From the NCBI RefSeq assembly GCF_000485595.1, contig NW_014577063.1, positions 540,827-604,826 of the forward strand: a DNA stretch of 64,000 nucleotides. The letters are read 5' to 3'. Source of the stretch: Priapulus caudatus. Lineage: Eukaryota; Priapulida; Priapulimorpha; Priapulimorphida; Priapulidae. The first letter of the stretch is position 1. Each line of letters starts with the position of its first letter. Below, piece after piece: positions 21,340 to 61,594 of this stretch. Below the pieces are notes generated by a model that was not told where the DNA came from, did no database searches, and saw nothing but the letters and a program-made list of their open reading frames with translations. The position numbers were made by a program, and so were the translations under genes.

Positions 21340-23373
21340 GTCTATATATATATATATATTATATGCGTGTGTATACTTCACGCCTCACTGTTGCAATGCG
21401 TGACAAAGGATCGAGCTATTAAGAATCCGGACACCACCGGGCATTCACCCGTTTTCGCCACACGTATAAGATTCCCTGTTTGAGCGCCGTCATTATATGT
21501 TTTTTGGGGAAGTGGTAGCAGTTATGCAGCCATGCACTGTTGAACAAGGAACCGCGCCTTGTAATCTTGTTGATCTGTGAGAGGTTGATGGCCACGAACA
21601 AACAGAGGTACCTGCCATTCCTCAGCCGCCGCATAAGAGCATGACATTCCTGACAAATCTCCATGCAATTACACTACATGCTTTTGCCGTACATTCACTA
21701 TTGCCATAATGCGAAATTCAATTTACTCCACAGAAAATTATATACTATAAATTCTAATATCTGAATGAATGAATACTATAAACTCTTTTATATATCGTAC
21801 ATTATTTTAGTCAAATAACATCTAAAGTTGCGATTCGGCAACACCGGCGAACCCAACCGCGTAGATTGAATTTATACGTATACCTGGTACTTAAGTGTAC
21901 ATATCTTCCTATTAGCAGCATACACAAGACCTGTCAACATCGTATTTATAGAGGGCCCCTTTTCTATAATTGCACAGTAAATTTGATACAAATCACGCGA
22001 ATAAGCACGTGGACACATTGTGTGACAGCCAGACAGGTGGGTTGTTTGGTATGAAGTCACGCATGAAAACCGACAGACGCACTGTATAGACAGCGTTTGG
22101 CGCGTGAACAGATATCACAGTTAACCAAACAGCTACCCGAATGATAGATGATGCTCGTAACATATTCTGAGATGATGATATCATCACCCATCCCTATATA
22201 AATTCGTAGCCGGTAACGCGAAACAAAACGAGGGTCGTGAGCAGAAAGTAAATGAGGGTAGGATTTCCACATGGGGGTTCAATGCACTTTCACTTTCACG
22301 GCAACGCTGTCATAACCGGTTGGCAATCCTTGTCCCCAGGGTGGTATCGCACGAGCGTGAAATTACTCAGCGCGAGCGCGAATTCAGGTTCCAGGATTTA
22401 GAATGAGTACCTGAGGTTATATGGAATAGATGAAAGCGAGAGTTACGGAATTTATTAAGGCTGCACTTAACACATGTATGTCCTTGGTCACGAGGTTACT
22501 AACATCGGTCATTGACCAACATGCAAAATCTATTAACTTTAATGCGATTACGCACTTTAAACATATCCGCGCCATAGAGCCGTGGTGAGCGTTACATTGG
22601 GTTTGTGAATCGCATAACGGACGTATTCATTTAACCTTTAACTTTATATAGCTTATATTGTTGCTGCAATGCAAATAATGCTTTTGTTCCAAGCAAAGGA
22701 TGGAAAATTATTTGAACTATGTCTTTACAATTTGATTTCGGGTGACGCTGTAATCAGCTTCATGCGTGCACATACGAATTAACGCCACTGAAGCTAAGCA
22801 GAACGCATTCACATCTACGCAACAATATACCTGACAATATCATTAACTATTACCAAATATATATACCGAGCAAGCCATTAGAATAAATCTATTACTTGAG
22901 ATTGCTCCCCACTCATCACAAGTTGTAAGTGTTTATCAAGACGCGCGCAGATGCATAAGATATTATATCATAGTTGTATGTTTTCAACTGAGTACAAGCA
23001 CGCATGTGTAGGAGCAAGAAAATCGCTGGCTGGGTGGCTCGTGTATGATCAAATCAAATATGTTTGATCTGGGAGGTTATAACAGACACAGAAACATGTT
23101 CTCATGTAAATCATTGCATTAGTGCTTGTTATATCAAGAATGTCGAACATTTTGGATGAAAATGTTTTTAATCTAGTATGATTTACATATGATCGCTATT
23201 ATATACGATGAACCCTTACCTGTGCACGCGTCTTTAATCAATGATGATGTGAACCCACTTCCACAGATCGAGCCTCTCGTCCGGTTTCCTCTGTGACCTC
23301 TCTGCCCGACCACGACATGAATATCACAAAGTACAAGAAGCGAAACCACCGCTATTAAAGCAATCCGATTCAT
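502..23373 (-). CDS. Multi-EGF secreted/extracellular matrix protein, 38 exons, 3' end beyond window
   Basis: Whole-gene entry; the exons are listed separately. The coding parts sum to 4,873 bases (1,624 codons plus one base) and every join is phase 1, so all exons read through in one frame. The product starts with a signal peptide and then consists almost only of EGF domains: 35 complete six-cysteine domains and two four-cysteine part-domains. Most begin D-x-[DN]-E-C and contain C-x-N-x-x-G-[SG]-[FY]-x-C-x-C, the calcium-binding EGF signature, which also carries the Asp/Asn beta-hydroxylation consensus. Such arrays form calcium-stiffened rods in matrix or cell-surface proteins. Fibrillin, nidogen, fibulin and uromodulin families share this domain, but no TB (8-cysteine), ZP, LDL-receptor or membrane segment is visible here, so I do not assign a family. 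The last visible exon ends in phase 1 without a stop, so the gene continues to the left. Confidence 0.93.
1137..1265 (-). CDS. EGF gene exon 37: cbEGF 34 (type B)
   Basis: cb[15 protein letters not shown], loop CDGRTATC, end YNLTTCTG with an N-L-T sequon; donor GTAAGG; 129 bases. Confidence 0.91.
1457..1582 (-). CDS. EGF gene exon 36: cbEGF 33 (type A)
   Basis: cb[15 protein letters not shown], loop CHRNAFC, end RGNGKTCDG; donor GTGAGT; 126 bases. Confidence 0.91.
1836..1964 (-). CDS. EGF gene exon 35: cbEGF 32 (type B)
   Basis: cb[15 protein letters not shown], loop CDTETSNC, end QHNDTSCDG with an N-D-T sequon; donor GTATGA. Confidence 0.91.
2132..2263 (-). CDS. EGF gene exon 34: cbEGF 31 (type A)
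   Basis: cb[16 protein letters not shown], loop CHANGRC, end [10 protein letters not shown]; donor GTGAGA; 132 bases. Confidence 0.91.
2488..2616 (-). CDS. EGF gene exon 33: cbEGF 30 (type B)
   Basis: cb[15 protein letters not shown], loop CNGESTVC, end KLNANTCEG; donor GTAAGT; 129 bases. Confidence 0.91.
2768..2929 (-). CDS. EGF gene exon 32: end of cbEGF 28 plus all of cbEGF 29 (type A)
   Basis: 162 bases. The first part, [11 protein letters not shown], completes the previous domain. [12 protein letters not shown], loop CHENALC and end [10 protein letters not shown] form the next. The intron that normally falls just before D-x-D-E-C is absent at this junction. Acceptor TATAG, donor GTAGGT, phase 1-1. 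Confidence 0.87.
3125..3170. repeat. AT-rich inverted repeat
   Basis: Arms AAAACAGATTATAATA and their complement around a 14-base loop, in an EGF-gene intron. No target duplication recognised. Confidence 0.6.
3261..3356 (-). CDS. EGF gene exon 31: first five cysteines of cbEGF 28
   Basis: 96 bases encoding [12 protein letters not shown], loop CMDVAEC, and the core to CRCNVEG; the sixth cysteine is missing here. The GTACAG donor leaves phase 1 and joins exon 32, which supplies the rest of the domain ([10 protein letters not shown]). This is the only complete domain in the visible array divided by an intron. Confidence 0.86.
3722..3764. mobile_element. Palindromic 7-bp-TSD element (CAGGAGCG type)
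   Basis: 43 bp, a nearly perfect hairpin starting CAGGAGCGTATAATGACAAA and ending with its complement. Flanked by the direct repeat ATGTCGC (3715-3721 and 3765-3771). It lies in the EGF-gene intron, 20 bases past the exon 30 donor. Confidence 0.8.
3785..3913 (-). CDS. EGF gene exon 30: cbEGF 27 (type B)
   Basis: cb[15 protein letters not shown], loop CDDDTTVC, end [10 protein letters not shown]; donor GTGAGT. A 43-bp palindromic insertion lies only 20 bases past the donor (3722-3764). Confidence 0.91.
4094..4222 (-). CDS. EGF gene exon 29: cbEGF 26 (type A)
   Basis: cb[15 protein letters not shown], loop CHRDAAC, end [10 protein letters not shown]; donor GTAAGT; 129 bases. Confidence 0.92.
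4702..4830 (-). CDS. EGF gene exon 28: cbEGF 25 (type B)
   Basis: cb[15 protein letters not shown], loop CDLESTNC, end RLDNRACLG; donor GTGGGT; 129 bases. Confidence 0.91.
5358..5620. mobile_element. Harbinger-like MITE with internal tandem repeat
   Basis: The terminal inverted repeats start AGGCCCTCGCACACGATGTG (left) and AGGCCCCCGCACATGGTGCG (right, complement). Flanked by TAA on both sides, the 3-bp target duplication of PIF/Harbinger elements. The interior is about 2.4 tandem copies of a 76-base GC-rich unit. No coding capacity. Confidence 0.7.
5667..5795 (-). CDS. EGF gene exon 27: cbEGF 24 (type A)
   Basis: cb[14 protein letters not shown], loop CHEVAEC, end [10 protein letters not shown]; donor GTGAGT; 129 bases. 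Confidence 0.91.
6167..6295 (-). CDS. EGF gene exon 26: cbEGF 23 (type B)
   Basis: cb[15 protein letters not shown], loop CDSTSTRC, end GNRTHCI with an N-R-T sequon. The exon ends in A rather than G before a GTACAC donor, so the linker to the next domain is Ile-Asn instead of the usual x-Gly-Asp pattern. Confidence 0.87.
6448..6579 (-). CDS. EGF gene exon 25: cbEGF 22 (type B)
   Basis: cb[16 protein letters not shown], loop CETTTSRC, end [10 protein letters not shown]; donor GTACGG; 132 bases. Confidence 0.9.
6798..6926 (-). CDS. EGF gene exon 24: cbEGF 21 (type B)
   Basis: cb[15 protein letters not shown], loop CHLASAEC, end [10 protein letters not shown] with an N-D-T sequon; donor GTAGGT. 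Confidence 0.91.
7141..7269 (-). CDS. EGF gene exon 23: cbEGF 20 (type A)
   Basis: cb[15 protein letters not shown], loop CHEFATC, end [10 protein letters not shown]; donor GTATGG. Confidence 0.91.
7569..7697 (-). CDS. EGF gene exon 22: cbEGF 19 (type B)
   Basis: cb[15 protein letters not shown], loop CDEETTVC, end [10 protein letters not shown]; donor GTAAGA. Confidence 0.91.
8027..8155 (-). CDS. EGF gene exon 21: cbEGF 18 (type A)
   Basis: cb[15 protein letters not shown], loop CHPDGEC, end [10 protein letters not shown]; donor GTGAGC; 129 bases. Confidence 0.92.
8784..8912 (-). CDS. EGF gene exon 20: cbEGF 17 (type B)
   Basis: cb[15 protein letters not shown], loop CNESSTRC, end [10 protein letters not shown] with an N-D-T sequon; donor GTGAGT. 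Confidence 0.92.
9124..9252 (-). CDS. EGF gene exon 19: cbEGF 16 (type B)
   Basis: cb[15 protein letters not shown], loop CDDDTTLC, end [10 protein letters not shown] with an N-D-T sequon; donor GTGAGT. Confidence 0.92.
9725..9853 (-). CDS. EGF gene exon 18: cbEGF 15 (type A)
   Basis: cb[15 protein letters not shown], loop CHKEAKC, end [10 protein letters not shown]; donor GTGAGT; 129 bases. Confidence 0.92.
10091..10608. mobile_element. Foldback/MITE-like element
   Basis: The ends resemble each other inverted (GCTGCATTCACAC versus GCCACGTTCACAC). Inside, a strong inverted repeat around AGACTGGTCCGCGCT (10322-10386) and repeated TTCACAC and GAAATACGG-type words recur. CpG-rich compared with its surroundings. 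Exact ends and target duplication are unsure. Confidence 0.5.
10642..10770 (-). CDS. EGF gene exon 17: cbEGF 14 (type B)
   Basis: cb[15 protein letters not shown], loop CDAISTSC, end [10 protein letters not shown] with an N-R-T sequon; donor GTAGAA; 129 bases. Confidence 0.9.
11064..11192 (-). CDS. EGF gene exon 16: cbEGF 13 (type B)
   Basis: cb[15 protein letters not shown], loop CDLRTSEC, end [10 protein letters not shown]; donor GTAGGT; 129 bases. Confidence 0.91.
11612..11737 (-). CDS. EGF gene exon 15: cbEGF 12 (type A)
   Basis: cb[15 protein letters not shown], loop CNKDAEC, end [10 protein letters not shown]; donor GTGAGT; 126 bases. Confidence 0.91.
12077..12208 (-). CDS. EGF gene exon 14: cbEGF 11 (type B)
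   Basis: cb[16 protein letters not shown], loop CDSHSTRC, end RLDISTCSG; donor GTGAGT; 132 bases, phase 1-1. Confidence 0.91.
12896..13370 (-). repeat. 22-bp minisatellite made of 5' splice sites
   Basis: About 21 units of 22 bp; minus-strand unit TGTCCAGGTATGTAAAACGT plus GC, with C/A variation after GTATGT. The first unit overlaps the end and donor of EGF exon 13 (CCAG|GTATGT). No minus-strand frame of the unit contains a stop codon. Unit variants include one lacking a G (near 13180) and several single-base changes. Confidence 0.92.
13371..13499 (-). CDS. EGF gene exon 13: cbEGF 10 (type B), donor inside minisatellite
   Basis: cb[15 protein letters not shown], loop CDPDTTTC, end LNRTHCPG with an N-R-T sequon. 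The donor (CCAG|GTATGT) is the first unit of a 22-bp minisatellite that repeats this same donor about twenty more times downstream. The first donor is chosen because it gives the standard 129-base phase-1 exon. Confidence 0.9.
13891..14019 (-). CDS. EGF gene exon 12: cbEGF 9 (hybrid type)
   Basis: cb[15 protein letters not shown]. It has the six-residue C2-C3 loop of type B (CDPQKGHC) but the GDGVHCSG end of type A, and so looks like a hybrid. Donor GTGGGT, phase 1-1. Confidence 0.9.
14169..14297 (-). CDS. EGF gene exon 11: cbEGF 8 (type B)
   Basis: cb[15 protein letters not shown], loop CDMYSTIC, end [10 protein letters not shown]. The donor is GTTTGC, the weakest in the array, so this exon end is the one most worth a cDNA check. 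Phase 1-1. Confidence 0.87.
14652..14780 (-). CDS. EGF gene exon 10: cbEGF 7 (type A)
   Basis: cb[15 protein letters not shown], loop CQPEAEC, end [10 protein letters not shown]; donor GTGAGT; 129 bases, phase 1-1. Confidence 0.92.
15019..15150 (-). CDS. EGF gene exon 9: cbEGF 6 (type B)
   Basis: cb[14 protein letters not shown] with a six-residue loop CDVETSTC and a last loop [12 protein letters not shown]. Donor GTAAAT, phase 1-1. Confidence 0.9.
15666..15800 (-). CDS. EGF gene exon 8: cbEGF 5 (type A, long C3-C4 loop)
   Basis: EGF beginning [12 protein letters not shown] with loop CNENAVC. The usual N-x-x-G-S stretch is replaced by a longer [12 protein letters not shown], so the beta-hydroxylation Asn is not in its normal context. 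Ends TGDGINCRG, donor GTGAGT. Confidence 0.88.
16171..16263 (-). CDS. EGF gene exon 7: four-cysteine part-EGF
   Basis: 93 bases encoding [17 protein letters not shown], then a G-x-P-G-Y-K-C core and NVI, with no cysteines 5 and 6. Donor GTAAGT, phase 1-1. It is the twin of exon 4 in length, the NPCG motif and the early stop of the domain. Confidence 0.85.
16749..16807 (+). repeat. G-rich tract (possible G-quadruplex)
   Basis: Successive runs of three to five or more G on the plus strand within the intron between EGF exons 6 and 7. The pre-mRNA of this minus-strand gene would carry the C-rich strand. Confidence 0.7.
17109..17333. repeat. Dispersed-repeat fragment with internal direct duplication
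   Basis: Two related ~50-base blocks (17109-17160 and 17283-17333) share the GAATAT-AAGA-CGTA-GCCGAG-GGTT-AGATTTGTGC pattern. A GACGGACGCACGGACAGAC run follows. I do not recognise the repeat family. Confidence 0.45.
17449..17574 (-). CDS. EGF gene exon 6: cbEGF 4 (type A)
   Basis: cbEGF with [13 protein letters not shown]2-C3 loop CDPNAFC and end RGNGIVCSG; donor GTAAGG; 126 bases, phase 1-1. An N-V-T sequon lies between cysteines 1 and 2. Confidence 0.91.
17903..18037 (-). CDS. EGF gene exon 5: cbEGF 3 (type A-like)
   Basis: cbEGF with [12 protein letters not shown], a five-residue C2-C3 loop (CPDDSMC) and a long last loop ending GFNETCTG, with an N-E-T sequon. The best acceptor is TTTGTAG at 18038-18044, which makes the exon one codon longer at its start than its siblings (Ser-Asp-Thr-Asp-Glu-Cys). 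Phase 1-1. Confidence 0.88.
18166..18398. mobile_element. pogo/Tigger-like MITE
   Basis: 233 bp. Left end CAGTCAAACTTCGGTTATCC; right end, complemented, CAGTTAGACCTCGATTATCC. Flanked by TA on both sides, as expected for Tc1/mariner-superfamily insertions; the terminal sequence is typical of pogo-group elements. Extra inverted copies of TTATCCGAAC lie inside. No coding sequence. Confidence 0.85.
18688..18715 (-). repeat. Intronic duplicate of the EGF exon 4 end and donor
   Basis: 28 bases identical to 18910-18937, which spans the last 13 bases of exon 4 and its GTAGGT donor. A decoy splice donor therefore exists 222 bases downstream in the same intron. Confidence 0.9.
18783..18910. repeat. 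Perfect 64-bp tandem duplication
   Basis: Two identical 64-base units (18783-18846 and 18847-18910) beginning AAGCGCTTGGTTCAAGCCAC. They lie immediately downstream, in transcription, of the EGF exon 4 donor. Confidence 0.93.
18925..19017 (-). CDS. EGF gene exon 4: four-cysteine part-EGF
   Basis: The exon starts [19 protein letters not shown] and stops right after GYIC at a GTAGGT donor, so it holds only cysteines 1-4 in 93 bases. The phase-1 donor joins to exon 5 in frame (T + CT gives Ser). Exon 7 has the same length and layout, which supports this donor. The exon end and its donor are also duplicated in the intron just downstream (see findings). Confidence 0.8.
20419..20544 (-). CDS. EGF gene exon 3: cbEGF 2 (type A)
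   Basis: One cb[15 protein letters not shown] then a five-residue C2-C3 loop (CDNNARC) and a VGDGIQC end. 126 bases, phase 1-1, donor GTAAGG. Confidence 0.91.
20817..20951 (-). CDS. EGF gene exon 2: cbEGF 1 (type B)
   Basis: One complete cbEGF beginning [12 protein letters not shown], with a six-residue C2-C3 loop (CDKKTSRC) and the end NNGTHCEG. It carries an N-G-T sequon just before the last cysteine. Phase 1 at both ends; donor GTAACA and acceptor CAG are both usable. Confidence 0.9.
20952..23219 (-). other. Intron 1 of the EGF gene
   Basis: 2.3 kb between the signal-peptide exon and the first EGF. Apart from an (AT)n run at 21253-21362 I see no coding or mobile-element signal. Large first introns commonly hold regulatory sites, but none is identifiable by eye. 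Confidence 0.6.
21253..21362. repeat. (AT)n microsatellite
   Basis: Long TATATA run with a few interruptions in intron 1 of the EGF gene. Confidence 0.9.
23220..23373 (-). CDS. EGF gene exon 1: start codon and signal peptide
   Basis: The start codon at 23373-23371 opens [20 protein letters not shown], with a basic n-region, a hydrophobic core and a likely cleavage after VVVG, so the product enters the secretory pathway. A short basic, Arg/Gly-rich linker with two cysteines (SICGSGF, DACTG) follows, and the exon ends in phase 1 at a GTAAGG donor. An in-frame upstream ATG 11 codons earlier would place extra residues before the hydrophobic core; the inner ATG gives the cleaner signal peptide. 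Confidence 0.88.
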
Positions 23374-23595
23374 TTTTGTGTAAGACAATCTCAGCGGAAG
23401 GTGCAACTCGAAACGGAAGGACCTCTTGCCTAATCAAATACCCATGTAGAAGCGTATATATAACTAAAACAGGAGTAGCCCGCTTGCTACCCGCCTATCA
23501 CCGATTGTATCCTATTCTACCCGTCTCTTTCGCCTTCCTTTACCCTCTTCCACACTCCGCTCAACTACTAATGCGTTTTCGGGTGTACATTCCCT

Positions 23596-23602
23596 CTTTA
23601 TA
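23596..23602 (-). promoter_or_regulatory. Possible TATA box of the EGF gene
   Basis: TATAAAG on the minus strand, about 220 bases upstream of the start codon. This would give a 5' UTR of roughly 190 bases. The position and orientation fit; there is no other support. Confidence 0.35.
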
Positions 23603-26460
23603 GACTGGACAGGTTTTGGGGGAGCATAAAGCGCCTAACGTGATAAAGTTAAGTGGTATCTTCACTAGGTGGCGCCACCGACTGGTAAATGTTGTCATGC
23701 CACTGCAGTACAGACAAAACGGCCAATCGGAAAACCCATTCGACTCTTCCCGTCATGCCTAGAAAACAGCCACGCTATTCTCTGAATGGTCCGAGGCACC
23801 GAGGGTACCCGATTGACAAAACGGCGCGCATCTTCGAATAACATTATTTTGTCGTATGCCGGTATGGTCGTAGTCATTCTTGTCGTAGTCAAAACGATGA
23901 CCACACTGCTACGACGAAGGTAATGCATACAATTTACTTCAGATATGTTATTCTAGCAATATTGAGTATGATATATACAATATATAGCGTGTCTAGTACT
24001 AACTGACTAAAGATATTACCTATAGTCTAAAGATAAATGATAACAGATTAAAGATATAAACTAAATTAAGTCTAGGCCTATAGTAATACTAATAGTTCAC
24101 CAAAATTGACAAATTGAAATTCGCCAATAAGTTGACTGAGTAATATCTGTTTGACCATAGATGGTTTGACTTTGGCGGCAATTGACAGTGTTGTCACTTT
24201 GTGTGATTTATTCGGGCGTAAATTAATGTTAATAAGATAGACTCTGCTTTATGTTCTCCCATATATGATATGGTTCTCCTGATTCATTGTTATTTTATCA
24301 AAAATGAATTAATGGACTTTATTCAGTTTGACATTGAAATCGAAGGTTTGTTCTGCAACGGCTGGGATATCATATTGCTAGATATAGTAGAGTTATTATC
24401 ACTTATGAGGTTATGAGGAGGTTAGTTACATTTTTGCTTGCTCTTGTTGGGTTAGATTATTGTTGGCCTATATATCTATCATATTACATGCGGTGTGTCC
24501 CATTCTGCATTCACTAGCTCAGCCTCTGTCAGAGGAGCTACTTATAGTTAACTGTCACAGTGCTAATAACCCAAGGGTTGTCCTCCAAGGTACATATGTT
24601 AATTCACGTTAATACCTGCTAATATTGCATGCCCGCGATGCGGCTGTCATATTAAACGTCTGGAGTGTATATATACTAACTATATCATATTGCAGCCTTA
24701 GCTTACATGACCACGTTTCTCTGAGCCAGCTATTAGTATTATAGCAAATAACATAGCATATGATATAGCTCTCCTAGAGAATATATTTGTCGCCCATTTG
24801 GGCTTTTATCCTATCGAAGTGATTAAGTTCATACATGTACTACACCAACGTATTACTTATACATGATTGTTTATCGCGTCTATGCAATAGATAATTGTTA
24901 TCTTAGCCTTAGGTATAGCCTGTTTGTTCCTGGCCTGTTTTGATAGATAATCAGGTGTGAGATAATCAGATGATAGAGAGTAAGATGTTTTATAGGTCAA
25001 ATAAACTACATTTTTTTGAAGCTACATAAACTGTACACCCTTCTGATTTGTGGAATATTTACCCACATCCCTTATCAAAAACTATATACTAAGACAGTTA
25101 TTGAAGACATTAACAACATTTTCATTGTATATTTGCAGTAATCAATCAGCTATAATTAACAGGGAGAAGACCCTTATACACGCCGTGGCTCTTTCGTTTT
25201 TGTTCCCATTCATGTTTGTCAAACGTGGAAATGTGTTCTAAATGACGCATGTAACTACATTGTAATTGAACCAACCAGCGTGTTCTACCTGCAGTAATGA
25301 CATTTAGCTAGGGGGTGCGCCGACGTTACACCCCAATTAAAAACCACGGCACCGGAAGATTGTTATATGCGCGCACGTGGACTCGCGCGTGTTCACCCCC
25401 CCCCCCTGCCCGCACGCGTTCACGCACTCGGCAGTTAGATGCGATATTGTATGACTACTAGGCACTTTAATTTAATTTAATTTTTTTTAAATAAAAAAAA
25501 GTTAGGGTTAAGGTTAGGTTAGGGTTAGGGTTTAGGTTAGGTTAGGGTTAGGGTAGGGTTTTTTTTTTTTTTAAGTGCCTAGTAGTCATATCCTAAGTGC
25601 CTAGTAGTCATACAATATCGCATCTAACTGCCGGGTGCCGCGTTCACACTCCGTTTGTCACGTCACTAAATTTGGGAAACAGCAGAACTATGAAGTAGAT
25701 AGAATTGATTTAGATTGCTTAGATTTCCTCATTGCTTTACAAATAGTCTAACACAGCTTTTAATCATATAGCAAAACGATTGACGTTTTTTTTCATGCAA
25801 GCGGGCATGTATTTTCCTCTGACACTGTAAATATTCTATGGCGCAAAGTTCTGTCTATTCTTGTTGAAATACAGTCTGTATATTCAGACAACGTACACGA
25901 GCGGCAGTAGAATCGCTTATATTGATCTGAGAATATAGTACATGCGTATTAGTCAGCAGGTTTTCCTATGGCTGATCCTAGCTACCACACGCCTCTCTAG
26001 TGTAAACCTTATTTTCGACGTAGGCCTGCGTTAGCTGCCACAGTTTGTCAATGGATTTTGTAACGATATCTATGCAACCTACTTCGATCGAGAGCATATC
26101 GCCAGGACGACGGCCTTGAATAGTGAAAACGTGCCGGATACATTGTGTGCGAGCAACTCTACAGTAATATTGCAGCTGTGTGTATTACCTACAGTAATTA
26201 ATCGACAACGTTTTCAGTGTACCCTACGTAACTACGAAGTTGACGTGTGAAATTTCATCGCACGGAATTTTTCGTGTCATGCTTCAAGGAACCTGTTAAA
26301 TCAAGCAAATGTTTTAATATAGAACACTGGCTGCGCTCTGAAGACGGTATATATATCGATTTACCCGTGGTCGCATGCGAGCACATTATTACACGTATAG
26401 CGTGCCGATTGTATTAGTTTTGCGACGAAAACTCCAACGAAAATTCCGCGAGGTGATATC
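23603..26460. other. Intergenic region between divergent genes
   Basis: About 3 kb between the start of the EGF gene (leftward) and the GC-rich 5' region of the glycogenin gene (rightward). It is AT-rich, with no convincing coding sequence. It contains the telomere-repeat inverted element at 25429-25633. Confidence 0.65.
25429..25633. mobile_element. Inverted-repeat element with internal telomere-like repeats, copy 1
   Basis: The left arm starts CGGCAGTTAGATGCGATATT and runs through TGTATGACTACTAGGCACTT. The same sequence returns inverted at 25594-25633. Between the arms lie A/T-rich tracts and about 60 bases of TTAGGG-type repeats (25500-25560). The right arm carries a 21-base duplication of its inner end. 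A second copy is at 57853-58033. No coding capacity; probably a non-autonomous foldback element. Confidence 0.75.
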
Positions 26461-26780
26461 GTGATATACCCTGCATCTGTAGCTGCGCGCGAGCGAGCGA
26501 TTGTGTGCATTCTCACGTGTCGTCCAGCGTCGCAGGCACGTGGGCGTACCGCTAGTACATGCTTGCCGGCGCGCGTCGCCCGAGGTCGGAAAAGTGGGCG
26601 TGGTGCGCACTCTGATCGGACCGGATACACAAAGCGTTGCCAGCGCGCACGCGTCTCAGTCTCCGCGCGCGCGATAGTGTGTAAGGTGCGTAGTACGTGT
26701 TGCAGCGCGTGTACCGCCGCCGCCGCCGCCCCGGCCAGACAGCCGCAGCACAACAGGTGTGGCGCAGAACGGGTGCCATC
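26461..26780 (+). promoter_or_regulatory. GC- and CpG-rich 5' region of the glycogenin gene
   Basis: Base composition turns sharply GC- and CpG-rich here after AT-rich intergenic DNA and stays so through exon 1. There are many CGCG tracts and a CCGCCG run (26716-26730) just before the start codon. This is consistent with a CpG-island type promoter plus 5' UTR. No transcription start can be fixed from sequence alone. Confidence 0.45.
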
Positions 26781-60176
<33,396 letters not shown>

Positions 60177-61001
60177 TCGTACGATAAGATAAGTAATTCG
60201 CATGGAAAACGACAGAGAAACGGTGGCAAGAAAATATTGAAGCAGCGGGCAGCGAAAAAAAGGTCCATCTACAATCACAGGACATAACAACACCAGTAAA
60301 CCATATGTTAGATGATAATTCCTAGACGGTAGTGCTAAAATCAACTCTAGGAAGGCAATAGTAATCTTCTTTCGGCTTGACAGCTACTAGCAGGAATATA
60401 TATATATATATGTTTGTGTTTGTTTGTGCGTGTGTGTGTATATTCCTGTTATATACGGTGGAAAATTCACTGAGGATCTTTCGGTACTCAGGGGCTCTAG
60501 CGTTATAGTACGATTTATAAAAATTGAACAAATGATTTAAGAATGCAACTACTTCTGAGGCTAACAGTTATGTAACGAATTAGTAGGGACAGTAATGTCG
60601 GCAATACTTTGGGAAACCTCAGAAATTGATCAGCTCAGCTTTACTATGTTTAACGATCGATGCATTTAATTGCAAGCTGCTGTAGAGACATGCTATAAAT
60701 AGCATAGACTAACGATATCACCAGAGAATTTACTCGGTATTCTTCTCTACGTTGTTTACTAATACTTACTGTGGCTAGGCCATACTAGGTGTGTGATAAT
60801 GATAGAACAAGCACAGTATATAAGATCGCTTGCATTCTGTTGAGAACCATAGTTAGTGAAATGATATGTAGTGTTGGTTTGTGATGAGAGTAGAAAGAGA
60901 TAAAGATCTAGAGTTTAGAACGGAAGGTAACTGTTTCAGTGAGCGCGTAGAGTATTCCGCAATTTATGACTGCCAATATTACGGCCGATAATCGGTTAAG
61001 G

Positions 61002-61007
61002 AATAAA
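61002..61007 (+). terminator. Candidate polyadenylation signal of glycogenin
   Basis: The first AATAAA after the stop codon, about 825 bases downstream. Would imply a 3' UTR of roughly 0.85 kb. Confidence 0.3.
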
Positions 61008-61543
61008 TTCGTTATTGTTAATTAGTTATAGCTTGAAAAGACGATTACGCGTTGATATAAGAATAAGTGAGTTATGACAAGCCCGTGTCTAGCATTAATT
61101 AGCATTAATTACATTTACGCGCGCGCATGATTGTGACGAACTGAAGGTGTGACGCACGCCTAAGGTTAATTCCAGGTACAGTGGGTGAAATGAGGAGTCT
61201 TTACATATAATATAATACAATAGTAAAATAATATAAATGCATACACGTATTATATTATATTAAAAATATGTAAGACTATAGTATAGGCAAGCGGAATTTT
61301 TTCGCTACGTCTACGCTCATGTAGTGGCGAAAGTTGTACCCCTTAAAGACACTTTGAAACACACGCGATCAGAATTAAAAAAATGATGGAAAAAACGCGA
61401 AAAAATTGGCCGGAAATGTAAATAGGGGCCCACTACCAACGTGCATGTTCCGATTCCGGACGTAGATGCGTCATCAACGCACTATTCCCTCGACGTATGA
61501 CCCACCACACGACCAAACGGGGCGGACGTCTATATCATATTGT

Positions 61544-61594
61544 CAGGAGTGAATAATAATAGTAATAATAGTAATATATTATTATTCACTCCTG
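61544..61594. mobile_element. Palindromic 7-bp-TSD element (CAGGAGTGAATAATA type)
   Basis: 51 bp, arms CAGGAGTGAATAATAATA, flanked by ATATTGT on both sides. Downstream of glycogenin. Confidence 0.85.

Noticed and set aside
502-23373. Naming the EGF gene fibrillin
   Set aside because: No 8-cysteine TB domains are visible in 1,624 residues; the cbEGF array alone fits several families.
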